A DNA stretch of 64,000 bases from Jaltomata sinuosa (lineage: Eukaryota; Streptophyta; Magnoliopsida; Solanales; Solanaceae): NCBI GenBank assembly GCA_003996215.1, contig QJPP01003111.1:62001-126000 (forward strand). Direction: 5' to 3'. How positions within the stretch are numbered: position 1 is the stretch's first letter; every line of letters begins with the position of its first letter. Both the position numbers and the translations under genes were made by a program. The notes below the pieces were generated by a model that saw only the letters and a list, made by a program, of their open reading frames with translations, was not told the DNA's origin and did no database searches. Positions 1 through 13,643 of the stretch are shown here, in pieces.

Positions 1-330
1 TCATAGGTGTGAGTGAATATGGGTAACTCTCTTATGGTGAGGGAGCATGTTTAACAATTGATAGGTGACTTATATGAACCTTTTGTTGACTAATGTGCAT
101 GAGTTTTCCAACTGAGTAGAGTCAATTCTTGAGGCTAGGGAGTCGTGTAGTAGTATTCATGTGTTTCTAGTTGTAATATGGCATGCCGAATGTAGAACTC
201 GCTATTCATGTAGTTGTTGTAGTTCTAGCTTGAGGTTCATAGTGTTAATAGGAATGTTAGAGTCTTTATTGATAGTGTTTAGTGTAAAGAGTTGTTCAAG
301 GACGAACAAGGCTTTAAGTGTGTGGTGGAA
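1..330 (+). mobile_element. E0: internal 3' tail of an Athila-like LTR retrotransposon
   Basis: This is the last part of an element whose body lies left of the window. It is non-coding and ends in a purine-biased stretch directly before a sequence starting TGATCTTAGG, the usual order of polypurine tract then 3' LTR. The open frames here are short and look random. The Athila-like call rests on the layout of the following LTR and on short shared stretches with E4. Confidence 0.55.
308..330 (+). other. E0 polypurine tract (plus-strand primer)
   Basis: A G/A-biased run, partly interrupted by T, ends at ...GTGGTGGAA directly before the LTR start TGATC. Its position fits the plus-strand priming site of an LTR retrotransposon. 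It is degenerate, so the exact limits are uncertain. Confidence 0.5.
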
Positions 331-1904
331 TGATCTTAGGCGTATTTATACACCTAAGTGTCATTATCTATGCACGTTTAGCTTAGTTTTGAGGATAACT
401 TGATGTGTTATGGAGGTATATATTGGGTATGTGTGTATTTGGTTGATAAAGTACATTCTTAAAGTGTTTAAGGTGCATTTGGAACAAGTCAAGAGTCAAA
501 ATGATCAAATTGAGTTTAGATGAAAAAACTAGCCTTGCTAGCTTGAGCTATGCGTATTCTAGTGTACTTTGATAAGCTTTATTCTGTTGTATGGATTAAT
601 GTGTTTAAATAATTGTTGTAGGAGACCATTGGAGGATCTATAGAAGCTAAATGAAGCCTACAAATAAGCCACAAGAAATGGGGAATCAAGGAACAAGTGT
701 ACAAGGAGAAGAGAGAAAAAGGTGGACGAACCTTCATGTTTGGAGGGGGCTATGCGCCGCACCCCTCAAGGCTGAGGTGGAGGGTCAACCTCTTGACCCC
801 CAAGGCTGAGGTGTAGGGTCATCCTCGCACACCCCATCGCGGAGGTCTACTGGTTTGGCCCCGCATCCAGCCACACGATGTGACCCCTCCCTAAAACGTC
901 AAAAATTGGGTTTTAACTTGGTTTAAGTTGGGGGCAAAGTTATAAATGCATATGATTTTTATGGGACATCCTATGGACGAACTAAAACACTATATAAGGA
1001 GTACTTAGCAACATTTATACACATATTTGGAGAAACACACGAATTGGAGAGCATACAAGACATCAAGGAGCTCAAACTAGGATTCTTTGTTCTTTAACTT
1101 TTCTTTGTTGTAGTTTTACTTTATGAACTCATATATGGAGATTTGTTGTATGACTATGAGTGGCTAAACACCCTATTTCTAGGATTGAGGCTACAACATT
1201 ATTTCTTGATTATGGTTTTATAGTTTGCTTAATTGTTTATCATGTCTTGTGGTTGTTCTTATGTTCTTGTTTTAACTATTCTAAAGCGTCATGAACTTTA
1301 GGATACATCTAAGTCTCAAAACGAATTGACCATAGGATTTAAGAGATGAAATGAAGAACGTAGGAAGTGTGGATCATATCTTGTGTTGTTAGTTAGCAAT
1401 TGTAAACAATTATTTTTGGTTATGATAGAGATATACCTAGTCTCCCCACTTGGTTAATAAAATGGTAAGATAGTTGAATGCATCCGAAGTAAAGACTCAC
1501 ATCCCCGCTCAACGATGTAGTTGTGAGATTTTTTTGGATAGATGACTTACAGTATGCCCATTCCCGAGTTATCATATCAACCTCGTAGATCAACAATCAC
1601 AATAAACACCAATACCGGCTAGAAACCATAGTTATGCATGAATGTGAAGTAAATGCATCAACCCTGGATCTCTCCATATATTCTTCATAATCCAAATTTC
1701 ATATCGTTGTTAATTCTATTCTGTAGTTATAAAATAAAGTTCAACTCTTGGTTACGAATCGCATTTATTCAACTTCAATACTATTAATTAAGATTGTATC
1801 ATTTTCTAAACACCAAGTCCCTGTGGGATCGATATTCACCTAGCAAGAGCCACTTTATTACTTGCACGACCACGTACACTTGTGTGTGCTCTTGGGAGCA
1901 AACA
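331..1904 (+). repeat. E0 3' LTR (Athila-like)
   Basis: The repeat starts TGATCTTAGG and ends GAGCAAACA, the TG...CA form of an LTR. It has a GC-rich motif cluster at about 738-890, a TATA-like box at 991 and a long AT-rich downstream part. It shares a 14-base stretch (ctatgagtggctaa, near 1157) with the E4 LTR, also downstream of the TATA box. No partner LTR is in the window and no primer site follows, so this is read as a 3' LTR. The flanking bases 1905-1909 (GTAGG) would be one copy of its target duplication. Confidence 0.6.
991..997 (+). promoter_or_regulatory. TATA-like box in E0 LTR
   Basis: TATATAA lies about 660 bases into the LTR, about 100 bases after the GC-rich cluster. Position and sequence fit the RNA polymerase II promoter of an LTR. 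Confidence 0.5.
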
Positions 1905-2186
1905 GTAGGTACAATAGAAAATCTGAGAAAAACAAGCAGGAAATAAAAGGGTACTAAGTACCAATAGAGTAAGAGAGTTCATAATGGTCAGGCTTTGGGA
2001 AGTTAAGGCCCACCTCAGCCAGCCGATACTCCCCAGCTAGCCGCTAGAGCAGTCCTAAAAGAATATGACTCCAAATGGGTGATCTCAGAGGGCAAGAAAT
2101 GGTTCAAGACATTCATTAAGAAGAGGTACAGAGAAGAGCCACAAATTAATGAGGCTAAGTTGAGGGCAGAGTTTCAAAAGATAAGG
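1905..2186 (+). other. Unassigned segment between two LTRs, with a 60-codon open reading
   Basis: The frame from 2007 to 2186 is open for 60 codons, bounded by a TAA at 2004 and cut by the LTR at 2187. The translation is rich in Lys, Glu and Arg with regularly placed Trp and Phe (for example KKWFKTFIKKRY), which looks coding rather than random. I do not recognise the family. It could be a gag piece of another retroelement or a host exon fragment. Confidence 0.35.
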
Positions 2187-5100
2187 TGTCACGACCACAA
2201 TTACGAGGATTATGCGGGCACCTACTCTAACCTATCTAGATAGGAGAACCATGTACCACACAACCATAAACATGCGAAAGTCATTAAAACAAATTTTATT
2301 AAACCATTGAATTACTAACAAAATATTACAAAATGTTTTTACAATACAATAAAAGAACAATATCTTCCCAAGGACCTAGTCTAGACATGTACAAGAGCTT
2401 CTAATACAATGAAGGACAAAACAAAAGACACAACTCATACTGTAGGAATAGGATAAGAAAAAGTTATTGATCAATACTCGCCTCTTTACATAAGAGCTTC
2501 AACTGGTCCTGCAACATGAATACACCGCAAAGAGGATGTTAGCAAGAGTAGATCAATATAACCACACGTACTGGTAGGTATCATCAGTCAACCAGGATTA
2601 GATCATGCAACACCATATAAAGTCAAAAAAATAAACATGAGAACTAACAATTATATTCACACTACTTTCACCTTCTTTCCACTGAGTTCCTAACTCGTTC
2701 ATTACTCCACTTCAATTGACGACAATTCTATTAACTCTCTAAGTTCTTATCAGCCTTAGCAGTTATCTCTAACCCCTTTAATATAGTCATAAGGATAAGT
2801 TTCACACGTAAAATTAGTTATTCATTCATACTCAATTCATTATTAACATTATTACAGTTCTCACCCACATCCAAAGTTCACTCAGAGACCAAGAAAATCA
2901 GACAATAACTTTTATTTAAAGACTTGACAATATCAACATACAAGGACCTAGTAGTCACCAATAGACATTAAGTATAATAGCCAAAGATGTAGCAATCACC
3001 AATGATCATCAAGTAGGGATTCAAGTTATCAAATACGCATATCAGTTATCAATTAGACATTCAAGCCATCAATTAAGCATAAACAAGGCTCATATCAATA
3101 ATCTTACACAAGGGTAAATTTCACCCACTTCAGCTTTACCATTTAGGGCATTAAAAAATTTGTTATCACATTAAAGTTTGGTCCATGTATGGAACCATCA
3201 AACTCTCCGGTCAGCAACATCAATAACAATTCACAGCAATCACCGAATATCATCACAATAATATAATAGTAAACAATTTTAATAGTCATATCACATGGAA
3301 TCTATGTTCATCTATCTCTTATCAGTACAACTATTACCTCTGGTCTCATATTAATCCATAATACAATCTCACCATGACTATCTATGAAATAAATGCAATA
3401 ATAAAAGAAAGAGTTTACACACATACTAATGGGTCTTATTTCTTCCCAACTAGCCATAACCTGCAGAGGACCGTAGGTGTCCATGTACTCGTCAGAACCA
3501 TTTCACATCAGTGTAATATCAATCCATAACAGTATGGTACCCGACCCCAAAATAAATAACAATGTCAATGCACCTGTGATTTTCAGACCTATCTCTCATG
3601 ATATATCTAGTGCACTAAATCACACTTACACTTTATTCATCTCAGCTCATTCTTCAATTCATGTACACCTAGCTTATTTATTCAAGCATAACATGAAAAC
3701 ACTCATATTTCAAACATGTCTGAAAATCAATCACAAATTAAGTAATGCAACCACATATATGTACTAAAATCAGGCTCAACTCTAATTAACATGTCATGCA
3801 TACAAGACCATATCAAACCATATTCAACAAATTCAAGTATATCCGAGGACCACATAATCAAGTATCCATTTTAGGAGCGCATATTCCACCAAAATTGAGT
3901 CTGCACTCTAATAATATAATTATATACATATATATGTATTTCCACATGTCTACCATTCATCCCTAGCCACAACATCATTAACTCCTCAAACTTTTCACAC
4001 TTAATCCTCTATTGCAATTAGACCACCCGTCAATATTGCATGTATGATAGTAACCTTAGTTTATTCATCTTACCACAGGTTATACTTTAGTATCTAGCCA
4101 AGTCTTTCTCGTACCTTTATGGTAGCATATTACTTCTCTTTTTAAGATGATTCTCATTGAACACACCATTCTACTCCACACTCAGGGGTTATAATAACTA
4201 GTTTAGTAAATCAAGAACCTTAAGCCAATCGTATAAAGTCTAACACAATTTCACATAGGTTACCAAGTAGTAACACAACAATCAAGAATACATACTTAGA
4301 TGTTTGATTTGGTCGTAATTCTATTTGATCTCTCATATTTAGTTCCAGCTTCCACTACCACAATAAATATATATCTATGCTTCATAAATCACATAGTTTA
4401 AGTCTCAATTCACATTCATATCAAGTTACACATAACATAAACATATATATTAGTAAAGATTACAATCTTTTCAACTTATTATAACTAAATTCCATCCAAA
4501 CTTCATGCCCGAAAGCCTAATCATGTATTCTCCCGTCAATTCTACACATTGTATATATTTAACTAATCTGAGTCTACTACTCATAAACTATAGCCTACCT
4601 AAACCAAAGATCTCGGAGCAAGCAAGCCACACCACAGATGATCCTTCTCTTCCTTCATGCCTCAGAATGTACAATAATCTAATAAATAAGCAATTATAAG
4701 AGTAATTCATAAATTACTCCTCAAATAAACACTTTGGAAATATAAACCCACTAATGCTAAACTTGTTCATGGTCTATGTCATTATCCAAGGGTCAATTAT
4801 TCATTAACTAGTTCTATCATATTCACCTTATCTTCATTAATGGAGTTTTAATGTTAAAGGCTCCATTTTTATTGAACTCAAGGTTCCTAACCACCAAAGT
4901 TCATGTTTTGGAATAACAATTTCATGCTAGAAAGTGTTAGATAACAATCTAGAAGCAATTCTAGGTGATAATGCACATAATCATAGATTTTCCCCATAAA
5001 CTCATGAACCTAGGATTCTAAACCACAAGAATTTCACCACAATTCCTCATTCTACTGATTCTATAAGAAGAATGGATTAAATGATGTAAAAAAGAGTAAT

Positions 5101-5715
5101 AATATTACCTTGACAAAGAATTTTCACCCTAACCTTGAGAAAATCACCTCTCAAGGGCTTTAGAATGGGGATTTTGAGTTTAGGACCTAAAACTCGTCAA
5201 ATAAGCATATAAACTGTCAAAAGCTTCATCATAACAATCTTTAGTTCATCATGATGACTCTCTATGGTGAGCTTGTTCTCACTATGGCAAGAACCATTTT
5301 TCAACACAAACAGCCTTCAGTAAAATGACCATAACTTTCTACTCTAAAAATGAAATAATGAACGGTCAGTGGCATTGGAGAAAACTTGAAGACCTTTAAT
5401 TTGGTAGGTATTAGGCCTCTTAATTTTTCATATTTTAGGACAAGTGATCGTTAGAAGTTGACCCTAGTAAAAACTTATATCAAAACTCAATCGGTAAGAA
5501 TATTTTCAACTCAACTTTATGCTAGGGGTTTTGTAAGACCGTAGTTCATGTCTAATTCACTCCCACACTAAATAATTAACCATAAAACCCATGGGAATTA
5601 AGATCTTATGCCTTTACCATAGATATTTTTAGTAATGACAGAATGGGTTTTTATATAAGAGAGAATGTGCACAAGATGGGGTTAAAGTTCATATTTATAG
5701 ATCTGGGAGTGTGCA
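2187..5715 (-). repeat. Minus-strand Tekay-like LTR (solo or truncated)
   Basis: The left edge TGTCACGACC is the reverse complement of a typical Tekay/Del LTR 3' end (compare E6 at 41774 and 50105). On the minus strand, near 5260-5400, the text resembles the E6 LTR (the passage about ...AGTTATGGTCATTTTA). A dyad-like cluster around CTCACCATAG lies near 5255-5300. No end of the form ...TTACA was found before E1 starts at 5716, so the 5' end of this LTR is probably missing. The region is AT-rich with no credible coding sequence. Confidence 0.5.
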
Positions 5716-8700
5716 TGTAATTACCATTCCAGTCATTTATGTATTTTCACCTTTCTTGTACTATTAGAGCTTGCCTACAGTTGCCCTAAGTAATTTATGG
5801 CTTACTGGGATCGGTAGTTCAGTGCCTAGGTCATTTGTTTAGTCTTCTTGGTCGTTCCTTATTTTAGAGCTTTAGACTTTTGAAATCGTTGACTTCAGTC
5901 AACATTCCTGGTGAACGAGCTCAGAATTGAATTCCGACAGTAGTATGGACTTTCGTCTAGTGGGACCTTTGGTCAGGATTCAGGAGCATTTCACCTTGGA
6001 ATTCGCTCTCATTTTGTGTTTTTAGGCTAGTTAGGCTTGTTTGGTTGACTTTGGTCAATATACGGAGAAGACGGCCTTGGATGGAAATTTTGTCAGCGTT
6101 GTTAGCTCTAGAATGTCGAGTTTGTGTTAGTTAGTTGGTTGGTTTGGGTCCCGAGTGAGCCGGGCTCATTTTGGATGTTTGGTTGGCATTAGTTAGTGTT
6201 GATTTGGGTCAACATTCCTCTGAGACAACCTTGTATGGAAGTTTCATCAATTCCATTGAATCAGGAACATTGTTTTCACTCTAGTAGCACTACTAGTTTT
6301 TGAGTATCGAATTTTGATTGTACCCGGAATGCCTCGTAGAAGTTTTGGTTATTGCTGGTTTTTTTGCTTCTGGTGGCCTTCAACACTATAGCGCTGGTAT
6401 GTGATTTTTCGTTCAGCATAGTCTTTCTCCTATAGCATGATAGCACTGGTCTGGGATCCTTACTTCAGCGTGATCGCGTGATAGTGCTGACCAGTGACCA
6501 ACAACTATATATTTTTGATACTTTCATTTTTCCAGCTTTTTTTCTCATTTATTCCCAACTCCAAGCTGAAAATCCTCTCCACCAAAATTCTTCTTTTAGT
6601 CTTAGCTTGGAGAATCCATCAATTGTATTGGAAAGTCTCGCTTCTTGGATGATTTTGGTAAGTTCTTCTTCCCCCAAGTTGTTCTTCTCTAATTCTTAGA
6701 AACCACCATTGTTGACCCTTTCTCAAAGCTTGAAAATCCTTTGTAGAAGCTGCCCCTTTGGCGTCTGCATGGTTGAGGAATCGTCCAATTCGCATTCTAG
6801 ATGTAATTCCCTCGTTGAGGTAGGTAATTCTTGCTCGATTTTCCGAATTTATTCCTTGAAATTCCTTCTTTAATCCTCTCTTGAGTGGGCTGTTTTGGAG
6901 CCTCAATCGTGGTCCATTTTCGCTCAAATTTTGAGCATGTGCTCAAGGAATGTTAAGGAACACTTTGGTGCTTTTTTTTTCTGGTTTCAGGTTGCAGGGC
7001 CCATGGGCCCATTTGTGACCCAGATTTTGACCCGGTTATGTTTATGGTATTATAGGAATCGTTATCCTCATTTTGATGTATAGATTATTGTATTGATAGT
7101 GGTTTTAAAAATTGGAGCTTCCCAGAGCTGTTTGAGCCTGGACAACATCGTCCCCGCAGCTATTCATCGGACGACAGGCAGGTTTTGGCTTTTCCTACCT
7201 AGACTCTTTATATATAGGTTATAACTGCATTAATTAGTATCTTTGGGTGGGTTGTATTAGGTTGGTACCCCAGACCTTGTCCATCTTTTATGTCCATTTA
7301 TTTCATATGTTGCTTGTAGTATTCATGTAGAATTGTATATTACCCTTGCGATTCTGTGTGGCCTTGAATTAATTCTGGAACATAGATTGCGGGTTACTTA
7401 GGAATGTCCACGAGACTCGAACATAGAGATATCTTTTTAAGCTAGATATGATTGTTGTAGAGTTGTTGAGCCTGTGCAGGGACGATAGGAAATGTTTGTG
7501 AGCCATTTTGGCCTACTCTATAGTTTGCGAGCATATCATACATGAAAAAGGTTTTCCTTGCATGTTTTACTACTGATTTGGCTTTGGGCCTACTATAAAT
7601 GATTTTCTAAACCTTGCATGGCCCCGAGGGCCCATTTTCGGTACTGTGACTTCAAAAAGATTTTGAAACTAGCTTTTATAAAACTCTCAGAGTAGAGAGG
7701 ATACTATGATGATTTGATTACTGGTTTTAATCCTGATACAAGGCTCAGCTGGACTGTAGTGCTAGACATAATTTTTCTACGGATATGAGTCGGGCACCCT
7801 GATTAGGGATTTTGATACTTGATTTTTATTTTAGACCCAGATACGCTCCGGGCACTCTTGATGAGGGTTATTGAGACATGACTACTGCTTTAGACACAGA
7901 TATATACTGGGCACCCTTGATGGGGTTATTGAGATTACTTCTACTAATTTAGACTTGGATCAAATCCGAGAACGTACTACGAGATCCCAATTATTGAGAT
8001 ATATTGAGTTTCATATTAGTATGTGGTTTACGAGTAGACCTCTATGGACCCTACCATTCTGGACCAAGTGCTACAGACTGATGGTGACTGGAGGAAAGGG
8101 ATGTACGACATCAGAGAGGTACTTAGGAGAAGTCCTTCTATAGATCCCGACTTTATTGGACCTTTGGGGCACTGTAGGGGGTAACATACAACACCACGAT
8201 CTCACTTGATTATAGATTCATTATATTATATCATTATGCATATTTCACTAAGATTCCACCCTTGTTTGTTGTGTGTTCAGTGTACGCTCTGGTTGTATGG
8301 GCGGCCATAGGGTTTGTTTTTACTTGATTGGATTCCTTAGTTGTATGGACATCCATTGGGACTGCAGGTGTATTATATTACTCCTATCATTTCATAGAGC
8401 TAGTTATGGTCCTTGGTTATTATGGATTAGTAAGTTTTAGCCTATTGAGGCTCCGAGTTTTGGGCTTGAGTATTGAGGGGCTAGTAGTCATATATCTAGA
8501 GGTTCTGATGGGTATCCTCCTAAGCGGTTGTGGTTTATCAGATATTGTTTTTTATCTTGACTCTGACTAGAAGCTCTTGGTTTTGGTGGTTTAGTTACTA
8601 CATTCTAGGTTGTAAATTATGAGGTGGATCCTGTTTCATGCTTGTCTTGAGAGTTGGTGTTGCTAGTATGTTTTCGTTATCTTTATGGCTCTTAGTTGAT

Positions 8701-9483
8701 TATGTTGGATTGCTTCCTTTCTTTCCCTTTTATTTGAGGTTACCGGTATACTGCCATGTTTCTAAACTCTCCCTCTTTATTTATACTCTTGTTGCAAGGA
8801 CTCCAGGTGTATTCTTCTTCCTAACACCTGTGTTTCTGTGTTATGTATATCTTGTATGCTAGCATTGTATGCTTATAACTCTTGGTTGTCTATTCTCCGT
8901 GCTAGTTCCTTGTGCCTTTCTCTATTACTCTGGTGACTGCTTTCTTGTTATCAACTATTTACTATTTTTATATCTTATATGCGCTCAGTCGGACGATGAT
9001 GCCTATTGGGTACCTGTTGCTTAGCAATTGGTGCTCATATTACACTTTTGCATGTTTTTGGTGTTGATATTAGTTGAGCTTTTGCCGTTGATCGCGTTGG
9101 AAACTCGTGTAGCTTTTGGATCTTCAAGACTAGGGTGAGCGCCTCGCGGTCGAGGCTTGACCACATCTCATCTTCTGTACTGCTACTCTTTGTATATTCA
9201 AAGACAGTTGTACTTATCATTTTATTACTTCTAGAACTTGTATTCTATTAGAAGCTTTTGTACTATTGCTACCAACTCTTGGAGTTGGTGTAGTTTCACT
9301 ACATATATATTCAGGTTTTAGATTTTGCTTTATCTATCTTTATATTCTGCTTCCGTATATTTTTATTTATTGTGTGTATTGGTTAAGTGGTAGCCCATTA
9401 CAAACTGTTCTATGCTATGGGAATTGGTGCTCCTACTAGAGGGTTGTAGGTGTCATCATGACCTGAGAAATTGGGTCGTGAGA
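5716..9483 (+). repeat. E1 5' LTR (3768 bp)
   Basis: It begins TGTAATTACC and ends GGGTCGTGAGA (expected GTGACA). The first 1.4 kb aligns with 13644-15093. A run of short imperfect dyads (tatagcgctggt, gatcgcgtgatagtgctg) lies at about 6385-6490, directly before an AT-rich TATA-like stretch at about 6506. The remainder holds no credible gene; the open frames at 7871-8143 and 8328-8862 have no match to any family I know. Confidence 0.7.
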
Positions 9484-9508
9484 GCTTGAAATAATAGCTC
9501 TAGGTTCA
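9484..9508 (+). other. E1 primer binding site, decayed
   Basis: Just after the LTR the text aligns with the E6 primer region (TGGTATCAGAGC then tttaggttcacc). Several bases of the core have changed (tgaaataatagc) while the flank taggttcacc is kept. It is judged to be an eroded initiator-Met tRNA site. Confidence 0.55.
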
Positions 9509-9690
9509 CCGGTGTTGTGGTACAAAAGAAAGTGTCTAAGTAGAGTCTCGCGTATCGATATGATAACATTTATATCGTATCTGCGGGAGGCTACATGGCA
9601 TTGTTAGGAAAAGATTCATCTTCTTGGCTCCTTATCGTGCGTTCCTAGCTCTATTAACTTCTAAACTTTTGTTGTTTCATTCCTTCTCAG

Positions 9691-10736
9691 ATGCCTAAGA
9701 TGAGTTCAACATCGGTTGGTTTCGAGGCTTTTATACCTGTTACTTCTATGCTTCCATCAGCGTCAGGACTTCAGAGTGAGAGTTTACCACATCAGATGGG
9801 GGTGTGGGGATAGACTAGCCGCCGATAGGGATTTATGCTACCCTAATTCTTCAGGACACCATGCCTAGGACTCTGAGTCCTCCGGTGGATGTTTCAACAC
9901 CTGGTTCTATGAGCGATCTTTAGTTAGGGTTGAGCTTCAAGTTCTTCAGCAGAATGGTATGTTGGTATTGGAGTATGAGGCAAGATTTCATTAGATGGTT
10001 AGGCGTATAGCTAAGACTATGCCTTCAAGGTTTGATAGGGATTAGAGCTTTCTCAGAGGTTTGATTTCACTACTTCGTCTGGCGACCGAGCATTTGGTTA
10101 CAGTTGGGATAACCTTCCTTCAGGTAGTGGATCATGCTTGGGCTATCGAGGGTTTATGCCGTGAGGCTTATGGAGGTGGTGCTAAGAAACGTCATTGCCA
10201 GGATAGTTCCTGAGGTTCTCAGGCTCAAGGTAGGGGGTTCTCCACCAGAGATAAGTTCCATTGCTTCTTATCTACTCAGCAAGTTTCACTTAATCCACAG
10301 GTTTCAGAGGGTAATGGTATAGGGCATGTCAAGCAGAGTGGATTTGTTACGGGTCAAGTTCTTTGAGGTTTGCTTTCAGGTTGTGTAGGCCATGGTGTCC
10401 AGTAAAGTTTAGTGTGACCTCCTATCCCATATATCTCTATTAGGATTTTCTTTCAGTGCGGTGTGTATGGGCACTTTGTTAGGGATTATTCCAGGATGCC
10501 ATCTTCCAGTCAGTAGGGTCAGCAGGTGTTATCTCCCAAGGCTTCAGTGCCACCGGCAAGAGGTAGAGTGCAGGGTTGTAGGGGTGGTCCCCAGATAGTT
10601 CGAGGTGTCTTTCAGCTAGGTAGTTCAGGTATCCGTCCAGAGTTGAAAGGCACCGTGCATCGTAGTAAGGCTTTTTTTGGTTGCTATAATTACAGGGTGA
10701 TGGGACATTATTCTAGAGACTGCCCCAATTGAGGGA
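9691..10736 (+). pseudogene. gag: E1 gag polyprotein remnant
   Basis: Gag forms the retrotransposon particle and binds its RNA. The start at 9691 follows a pyrimidine-rich tract ending CAG, as in E3 at 32449. A recognisable middle piece near 9950-10170 (EYEARFH, then a stop, then MVRRIAKTMP) matches the helical core of Tekay gag. The C-terminus at 10682-10723 is a nucleocapsid zinc knuckle read as CYNYRVMGHYSRDC, in which the second cysteine has become tyrosine. Several stops and frameshifts break it, so it cannot make a full protein. No protease follows. Confidence 0.6.
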
Positions 10737-13643
10737 TGACAGAGCCTTCAGCTTCGACTACTCCAACCAGTGTTAGACCCCATCAGTCTAATGCCTCTCT
10801 TTGTGGGCCAGAGTTAGAGGTTCCCAATATCGCTGCTCCAGGTAAGGCTCTTGTTACCTTTGGCTTGTGATAGTCTTGTTCGTGATGCGATTCCTTCCCT
10901 TTTATCATTTATTTGCTTATATGCCTAATTGCTACTTGTTTAGTTGTTTAGCTCCCTGAGTTATAGTATCTATGCGTTGTTTCCATGGTAGTTTATTCCT
11001 TAATACCGGATGGGGTGAGTTATCCTTGTGAGGTGTTTACCCCGAGTTATAGCTCGTGGGTAGTTCTTGTTAGTCTATTTCTGGTTGGGTTTGTTTCCTA
11101 TTTCGCTGCGGCTTCAGACTTGTGTTGAGTCTTTCCTTTTTGAGCGGTCCTAGATGGTTGATGCCTAGGATATTTTCTAGCATTACTATAAGTCTTTTTG
11201 TTGGTTTGGTGTTACTGGTAGTTGTGCCAGAGTTTGAGCTTTGTCTTAAGTTGGGAGGTGTTTGTTATGCTAGCGTGCATACATTGGTTTTATTTTTTGA
11301 GTGATTAGAATCGATCCTTTTTATTTGGTTTGTTTAGGAGGTTGACAGGTATGTGGGTTGTTCCCATAGTCTTCTTCAATTTTTTATCCGGTTGGGTTGT
11401 CCTATTGTTTCCCCAGTTCTAGTTGGAATGAATTTTGATCGTAGCCCTCTGGTTGAGCTTTTAAATAAGTATTGTGATTGGGTTTTGGCTTTAGCATTTT
11501 TGACTAAGTGTTGGCCATTGCCTCATGGTCGAGTTGTATTCATAGCATATTGGGTGAGTCGAGCATCCGGCCCATTTTCTCCTGCCTTGTTGAGTTTTTA
11601 CAATGTAAGTATGGGAGCTAAGGAAATCGCTCTAGATTTGATTTGAGAAGGAGTTTGTAGGGTTTGGTATATGCAAAGGAAAGGTTCATTTAGTTGGAAA
11701 AGGAGGTGGACGACTCCTTGTTCGTGCTTATGTGGTTTAGTAGTTGATTGAGGTAACGATGGAGGTTTGCCTTGGATTTTATGTTGGTGATTTGATTTGG
11801 CCATTTACAGATTGTAGTGACTTTTCCTTCGATTGGTTCAAGCTTCTGTAGCATCTACGGATTTAGCAAATTATGTGTTCATAGCCTAGCTGGCTTTGGT
11901 TCCTAAAGGTTAATTGACAACATATGGGTTTAACAGAGGCTTTGGTTGGCAATTTTAAAATTGGGTTTCAGTATCGTAGACAAGCAAACTATTCCAGATG
12001 GTTCGTGGTTGTTTCTTTTTAGTTGCAGCTTCTTGGGTTGGAAGGCGTGGAATTTGGATGACTTAGTTTTCCCAATTTTAGTTGTGGAGTAACAGTTGGC
12101 CTTGGACACCTAGTCCTTGGCTAACCTTTGAGTTAGACTGGACATTCCAGATTTTGGAGGTGTTCAATATAGTACGAGGTTCCTTCTTCCTTGGTTAGAC
12201 AGATTCCGCGGTAGTTTGAGATTCAACAGTGGTGTACGCTATATATGATCAGGTTGTGTGGGTTGAAGCTAGCGAGGCTATTTTAAGTTCTAATAGTACT
12301 TTGAGATTGATCATCGCCTTCATTTCTGAGAATTTGAAATGCTTGCTTAGTTAGGTCTTCAGGGGTTGTCTTTATATGAAGTTCCAGCATTGGTTAAACT
12401 CGTCCAGTATGGACTAGAAGTTTGATATGTGGTATGCTTCGATATCTTTATTTTGTGTGTTGATACGGTAGAGCGGTTGATTCAAACCAAAGGGGTGAGT
12501 TGAGGGTATATGCAGAAATTCTATATCTAGATGGCAACTTTGAACCCTAGGCACCTCTTCCTTTTGCCTTTGGGGTATTTTGACTTGATATTTGTAGCAT
12601 GGTGGACTTTCTTCGGAGGTGAAATTAGTAAGGCAATTTTAAATCCGAATGGAATCTGAGTATTGGGAGTAGCAGCAGTACTTCTTAGAGTTTGGAGCTT
12701 AGTGATGGTCACAAACTTTGTGGTAGGCTTGCCACACTCCTTGCAGGGTCTTGGTTTTGGTTTGGGTCTGTTGGGTAGGTTGACCTGGTTTATTCATTTC
12801 CAGATGATTCAGACTTGGCACGGTTCAGTGGGTTTGGCTTCATTCTATAGTTTGGAAGTTTCTCCGTCAACACAGGGTATTCATACATTCCTTTCCTAAC
12901 CCGGTATGCAAACTTCAGTTGGGTTCAGATGGGTTATCCAGTTGGGTTCATTTAGCGAGGTTGATGTTAGCAAAAGTGTTTGTTCATTGGTTGATGATGA
13001 GTTAGGACAGGTAACTCCAGTTTGAGGATATGCTATGGGGTGTTATCTTGGATGGCAAAGGCTAGCAAACTATAGCTTGGCCTTGAAGGAGTTTGAGCAA
13101 AAAAGGGTGACTTCGTTCGTGGCAGAGTATAAGTGGGAACTATGAATCTCCGGTATGTCAATTGATGCTTCGAGGGGATTTTGAGTGTTTGACTTACATG
13201 AAGCTTCTTGGTCGTGGTGCAAAAGGATTCAATTCAGAATAAAAGGGTCTTGCAGATCAGCGGGTTAATGAGTTAGAATTTTGGGTGATGGCTTTTCTAG
13301 TAAACTTGGTTGTGGTTTCGAGGATCCGAGTTCTATGTGTTGGTTTCCTTGATTCTCTGGTTTTGGTATGGTATCGGTGTTTTCTGGTTGACATTCTCGA
13401 GGTTCAGGCTGGGTTGGCCGGTCTTTGAAGTTTTGGAGTTTGAGTTGGAAATCTAGCTTGGCTAGTAAGAAGTTTAGGCTTGGTTGCTTTCTTTGGTTCT
13501 TTTTTGTTGGGTGTCATCTAGTCAAGGAGGATACATGGGTTGTCCGAGAGAGTAGAGCGGGCTTTGTATCCGCTATTCTTAAATTTCTAGTCTTTCCTTC
13601 TTTCCTGACTTTCGAGGACGAAAGTCTTTGTAGTAGTGGATGA
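10737..13643 (+). other. E1 internal region without recognisable pol
   Basis: About 2.9 kb of G/T-rich sequence lies between the gag remnant and the 3' LTR. I see no protease, YxDD box, RNase H or integrase motif in any frame. Open frames such as 11353-11646 have no family resemblance. The last 40 bases (gaggacgaaagtc...tagtagtgga) correspond to the end of the polyprotein and the degenerate polypurine tract in E6. Either pol was replaced or it has decayed beyond reading. Confidence 0.55.

Noticed and set aside
8328..8862. Hydrophobic frames in the E1 5' LTR that look like membrane proteins
   Set aside because: T-rich DNA gives Leu/Val/Phe-rich translations by composition alone; they lie inside an LTR and lack homologues known to me.
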